Source: Magnetococcales bacterium
GTDB taxonomy: Bacteria > Pseudomonadota > Magnetococcia > Magnetococcales > UBA8363
Direction: 5' to 3'
Assembly: GCA_015660855.1 (NCBI GenBank)
Contig: JACSDG010000007.1
Coordinates: 19,641 to 83,640, forward strand
Length of the DNA: 64,000 bases
Below, in pieces: positions 62,291-64,000 of the stretch. A model generated the notes under the pieces. It was not told the origin of the DNA and searched no databases. It saw only the letters and a program-made list of their open reading frames with translations. The translations under genes were made by a program, and so were the position numbers. The stretch's first letter is position 1. Each line of letters begins with the position of its first letter.

Positions 62291-63880
62291 TCACCCACAA
62301 AGTTGGGTCGAATGCAAATGCTGTTTAACACTGGCGATCACTTGATCCCAGGCACCGGGTTGCGGTTGGCGAAATTGGCGGACCGAGGGATACCAGGGAC
62401 TGTTTTCCCCATCAAAACCCCAACGCCAGTCGGCAACCATAGGGAGAAGAACCCAGGCGGGATGTCCCAAGGCACCCGCCAGATGGATGACAGCACTGTC
62501 CACCGCAATCACCAGATCCAACGCGGCAATGGCAGCGGCGGTAGCAGAAAAATCGTTGAGCCAAATTCCCCAATCATAAAAATTTTCCCATCCGGAAAAT
62601 GCTTCAAGGTCGTCGGCAAACTTTATTTTTTGCAGACTGATGAGGCTTATGCCTTTCAGGTCGGCCAATTGCGCCAAGGATCGGGGGTGAATGGAACGAT
62701 TGCGGTCGTTTTTGTGTTTTGGATTGCCGCGCCAGGACAAACCAATCTTGAAGTTGGGAATGGTTTTGGCCAGGTCGTGAAAAAAGGATGCCTGCTGGGG
62801 GTCGATGCCAAGATAAGGTATCGAATTGGGAATGGTGGCCAGAGTGGTCCCCATGATCCGGGGCAGACTGAGGAGCGGGGTTTGAAAATCACAAGGGGGT
62901 GGACTGTGTTCGTTGGTCACCAAGTGATCCACTCCTGCCACCGTCTTGAACAAAGAATAAAGGGCCGGTGGGCATTGGACGACGATGGTTCCCCCCCTTG
63001 ATTTTACCAGGGGAGCGTAACGGATCAACTGGATGCTGTCGCCAAACCCCTGTTCGCAATGCAGCAAAAGAGTGCGCCCTACCAGGGGACTCCTATCCCA
63101 CAGGGGTTTTGTCTGGCCATGGTGATGAAATCCTGCGGTTTTCCAGCGCCATTCATGCTGGATCCAACCCGCCTCGTACTCTCCCAGGCGGAGAAGAATC
63201 AAACTTTCGGCCAAGTGGGTTTCAGGATTGCCTGGCTCCAGTTGGTGCGCCTGGCGCAAAGCTTTCAAGGCTTCCTGGTCATTGCCCTGGGCTTGCAGTG
63301 CCAATCCCAGATTATACCAGGCGTGGGCAAAGGTGGGTTGGAGGCGAATGGCGGTGCGAAAACAATGTTCCGCTTCCAGATATCGATCCTGTTCCTGCCA
63401 GGCGGTTCCCAGGTTGGAGTGGGCTTCGGGAAAATCGGGCTGAAGTTCCAATGCCCTGTTGAATGGCTCGGTCGCCTCCACGGGTTTACCCTGAGCCATG
63501 AGGGCAAACCCATAATTAGAGAGGGCGGCAGGATAGTTTGGTTGAATGGCCAGGGCCTGTTGATAACACACCAGGGCCTCAGGCAAGTGCCCAAGCTGAT
63601 GACAGGCGATTCCCATAAGATTCCATGTCAGCTGGGGTTCGGTGGCGATCAAAGGTTGCGGGAGCGGTCCCTGCGCCAGACGCAGAGCGCGCATGAAATG
63701 GTCGATGGCCGCATCCATATCCCCTTTCTGTTGATAAATGATCCCCAGGTGGACCAGGGCCAGGCGGTGATGGGGATGGAGCTGCACGACTTGGCGATAC
63801 AGGTTGCCCGCCTCGTCCCATCGTCCTGCGGTATGATGGGCAAGGGCCTGGTCAAAAAGGTGCTGGGGGGATGAATTCAT
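62291..63880 (-). CDS. TPR protein with glycosyltransferase-like C-terminus
   Basis: About 529 residues (frame open to 63910; start uncertain). About six to seven TPR units (for example PNYPAALSNYGFALMAQGKP, PDFPEAHSNLGTAWQEQDRY) occupy residues 1-245. The rest, with LLLHCEQGFGDSIQLIRYAP, IGLSWRGNPKHKNDRNRSIH and LDLVIAVDSAVIHLAGALG, matches the GT9/GT41-like tail common in TPR proteins of magnetotactic and other aquatic bacteria. It is likely a protein or flagellin glycosyltransferase, by family only. Convergent with lptG. Confidence 0.72.
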   Translation of the reverse strand: MNSSPQHLFDQALAHHTAGRWDEAGNLYRQVVQLHPHHRLALVHLGIIYQQKGDMDAAIDHFMRALRLAQGPLPQPLIATEPQLTWNLMGIACHQLGHLPEALVCYQQALAIQPNYPAALSNYGFALMAQGKPVEATEPFNRALELQPDFPEAHSNLGTAWQEQDRYLEAEHCFRTAIRLQPTFAHAWYNLGLALQAQGNDQEALKALRQAHQLEPGNPETHLAESLILLRLGEYEAGWIQHEWRWKTAGFHHHGQTKPLWDRSPLVGRTLLLHCEQGFGDSIQLIRYAPLVKSRGGTIVVQCPPALYSLFKTVAGVDHLVTNEHSPPPCDFQTPLLSLPRIMGTTLATIPNSIPYLGIDPQQASFFHDLAKTIPNFKIGLSWRGNPKHKNDRNRSIHPRSLAQLADLKGISLISLQKIKFADDLEAFSGWENFYDWGIWLNDFSATAAAIAALDLVIAVDSAVIHLAGALGHPAWVLLPMVADWRWGFDGENSPWYPSVRQFRQPQPGAWDQVIASVKQHLHSTQLCG

Positions 63881-63903
63881 GAGAAGCGGGCCAGTTGAAA
63901 AGG

Positions 63904-64000
63904 TAACCATTCAGTCCCCCCCCTTTTTTTTAAAGGTTGAAATTATTGCGGGGGTCTGGGGGGAGGTTCTCCCCCCAGCGGAGGTTTGGAGGCGGAGCCT
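63904..64000 (+). repeat. Dispersed palindromic repeat, cut by the window edge
   Basis: TAACCATTCAGT (63904-63915), a C-run, a T-run, AAGGTTGAAATTATTGCGGG, then a G-run/C-run hairpin (GGGGGGAGGTTCTCCCCCC). It shares its layout with the inverted copy at 32473-32553 and its core with 5868-5913. Confidence 0.6.

Noticed and set aside
1..64000. tRNA or rRNA genes
   Set aside because: No intergenic stretch showed a tRNA TPsiC/anticodon pattern or rRNA sequence by eye; a dedicated scan could still find one.

Overview
The window looks like chromosomal DNA of a proteobacterium. The best guess is a member of the Magnetococcales or a close relative. Reasons: alphaproteobacterial-style gene content (GTP-type PEP carboxykinase, a FliX-like flagellar regulator, a chemotaxis block with CheB, CheR, CheX and CheY), a gamma/beta-style pilW-rodZ-ispG-hisS-yfgM-bamB operon, and many intergenic G-tract/C-tract palindromes. 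The lineage is an inference from content; no rRNA or tRNA gene was seen.

Layout. 1-5.8 kb: end of a HATPase-type regulator, then cheB, cheR, cheY, cheX, a second cheY, and a CheC-like protein fused to a CBS pair. 6-7.3 kb: a damaged der (EngA) whose first GTPase domain has lost its middle. 8.1-16.5 kb (minus strand): nadE-pilW-rodZ-ispG-hisS-yfgM-bamB, with stop/start overlaps at several junctions. 16.7-21 kb: hisC, pckG, ndk and a small ORF. 21.2-23.6 kb: a small accessory island with an XRE-ImmA / PIN-like (DUF4411) pair, a truncated hsdS, a transposase scrap and inverted repeats. 23.7-26.5 kb: SPOR, ankyrin, Sel1 and CysZ-like genes with overlapping ends. 26.7-28.2 kb: an OLD-like ATPase with a truncated DUF4276-like partner. 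28.3-35.9 kb: a surface polysaccharide cluster (two glycosyltransferases, a methyltransferase, a kinase-fold protein, two O-antigen ligase/polymerase-like membrane proteins). 36.2-43.6 kb: leuA, a fliX-like gene, lepA, lepB, a DUF4845 gene, rnc and a glycosyltransferase.

43.6-52 kb is the most interesting part. A three-gene operon encodes a TIR-domain protein, a MoxR-type AAA+ ATPase and a large protein with a vWA-like region and a C-terminal formylglycine-generating-enzyme (FGE, C-type-lectin-like) domain. It is followed by an HRDC protein, a reverse transcriptase with the SQ and YMDD motifs of diversity-generating retroelements (DGRs), a 129-bp template repeat (TR), and a second free-standing FGE-fold gene. 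The last 129 bp of similarity in both FGE genes are variable repeats of the TR. They differ from it at 11 and 18 positions, of which 10 and 16 are adenines in the TR. That is the signature of adenine-specific mutagenic retrohoming. Both variable repeats are followed by the same large hairpin, with a compensatory base change. So a DGR appears to diversify the putative sensor end of a TIR/MoxR/vWA conflict-type system.

52-54.4 kb is a graveyard: a DUF4351 remnant and a decayed TPR-like gene split by an IS630-type element. 54.5-64 kb returns to core genes: a Pat-like acetyltransferase, a second DUF4351 protein, holC-pepA divergent from lptF-lptG, and a TPR protein with a glycosyltransferase-like tail. 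A family of palindromic intergenic repeats recurs through the window and is cut by its right edge.
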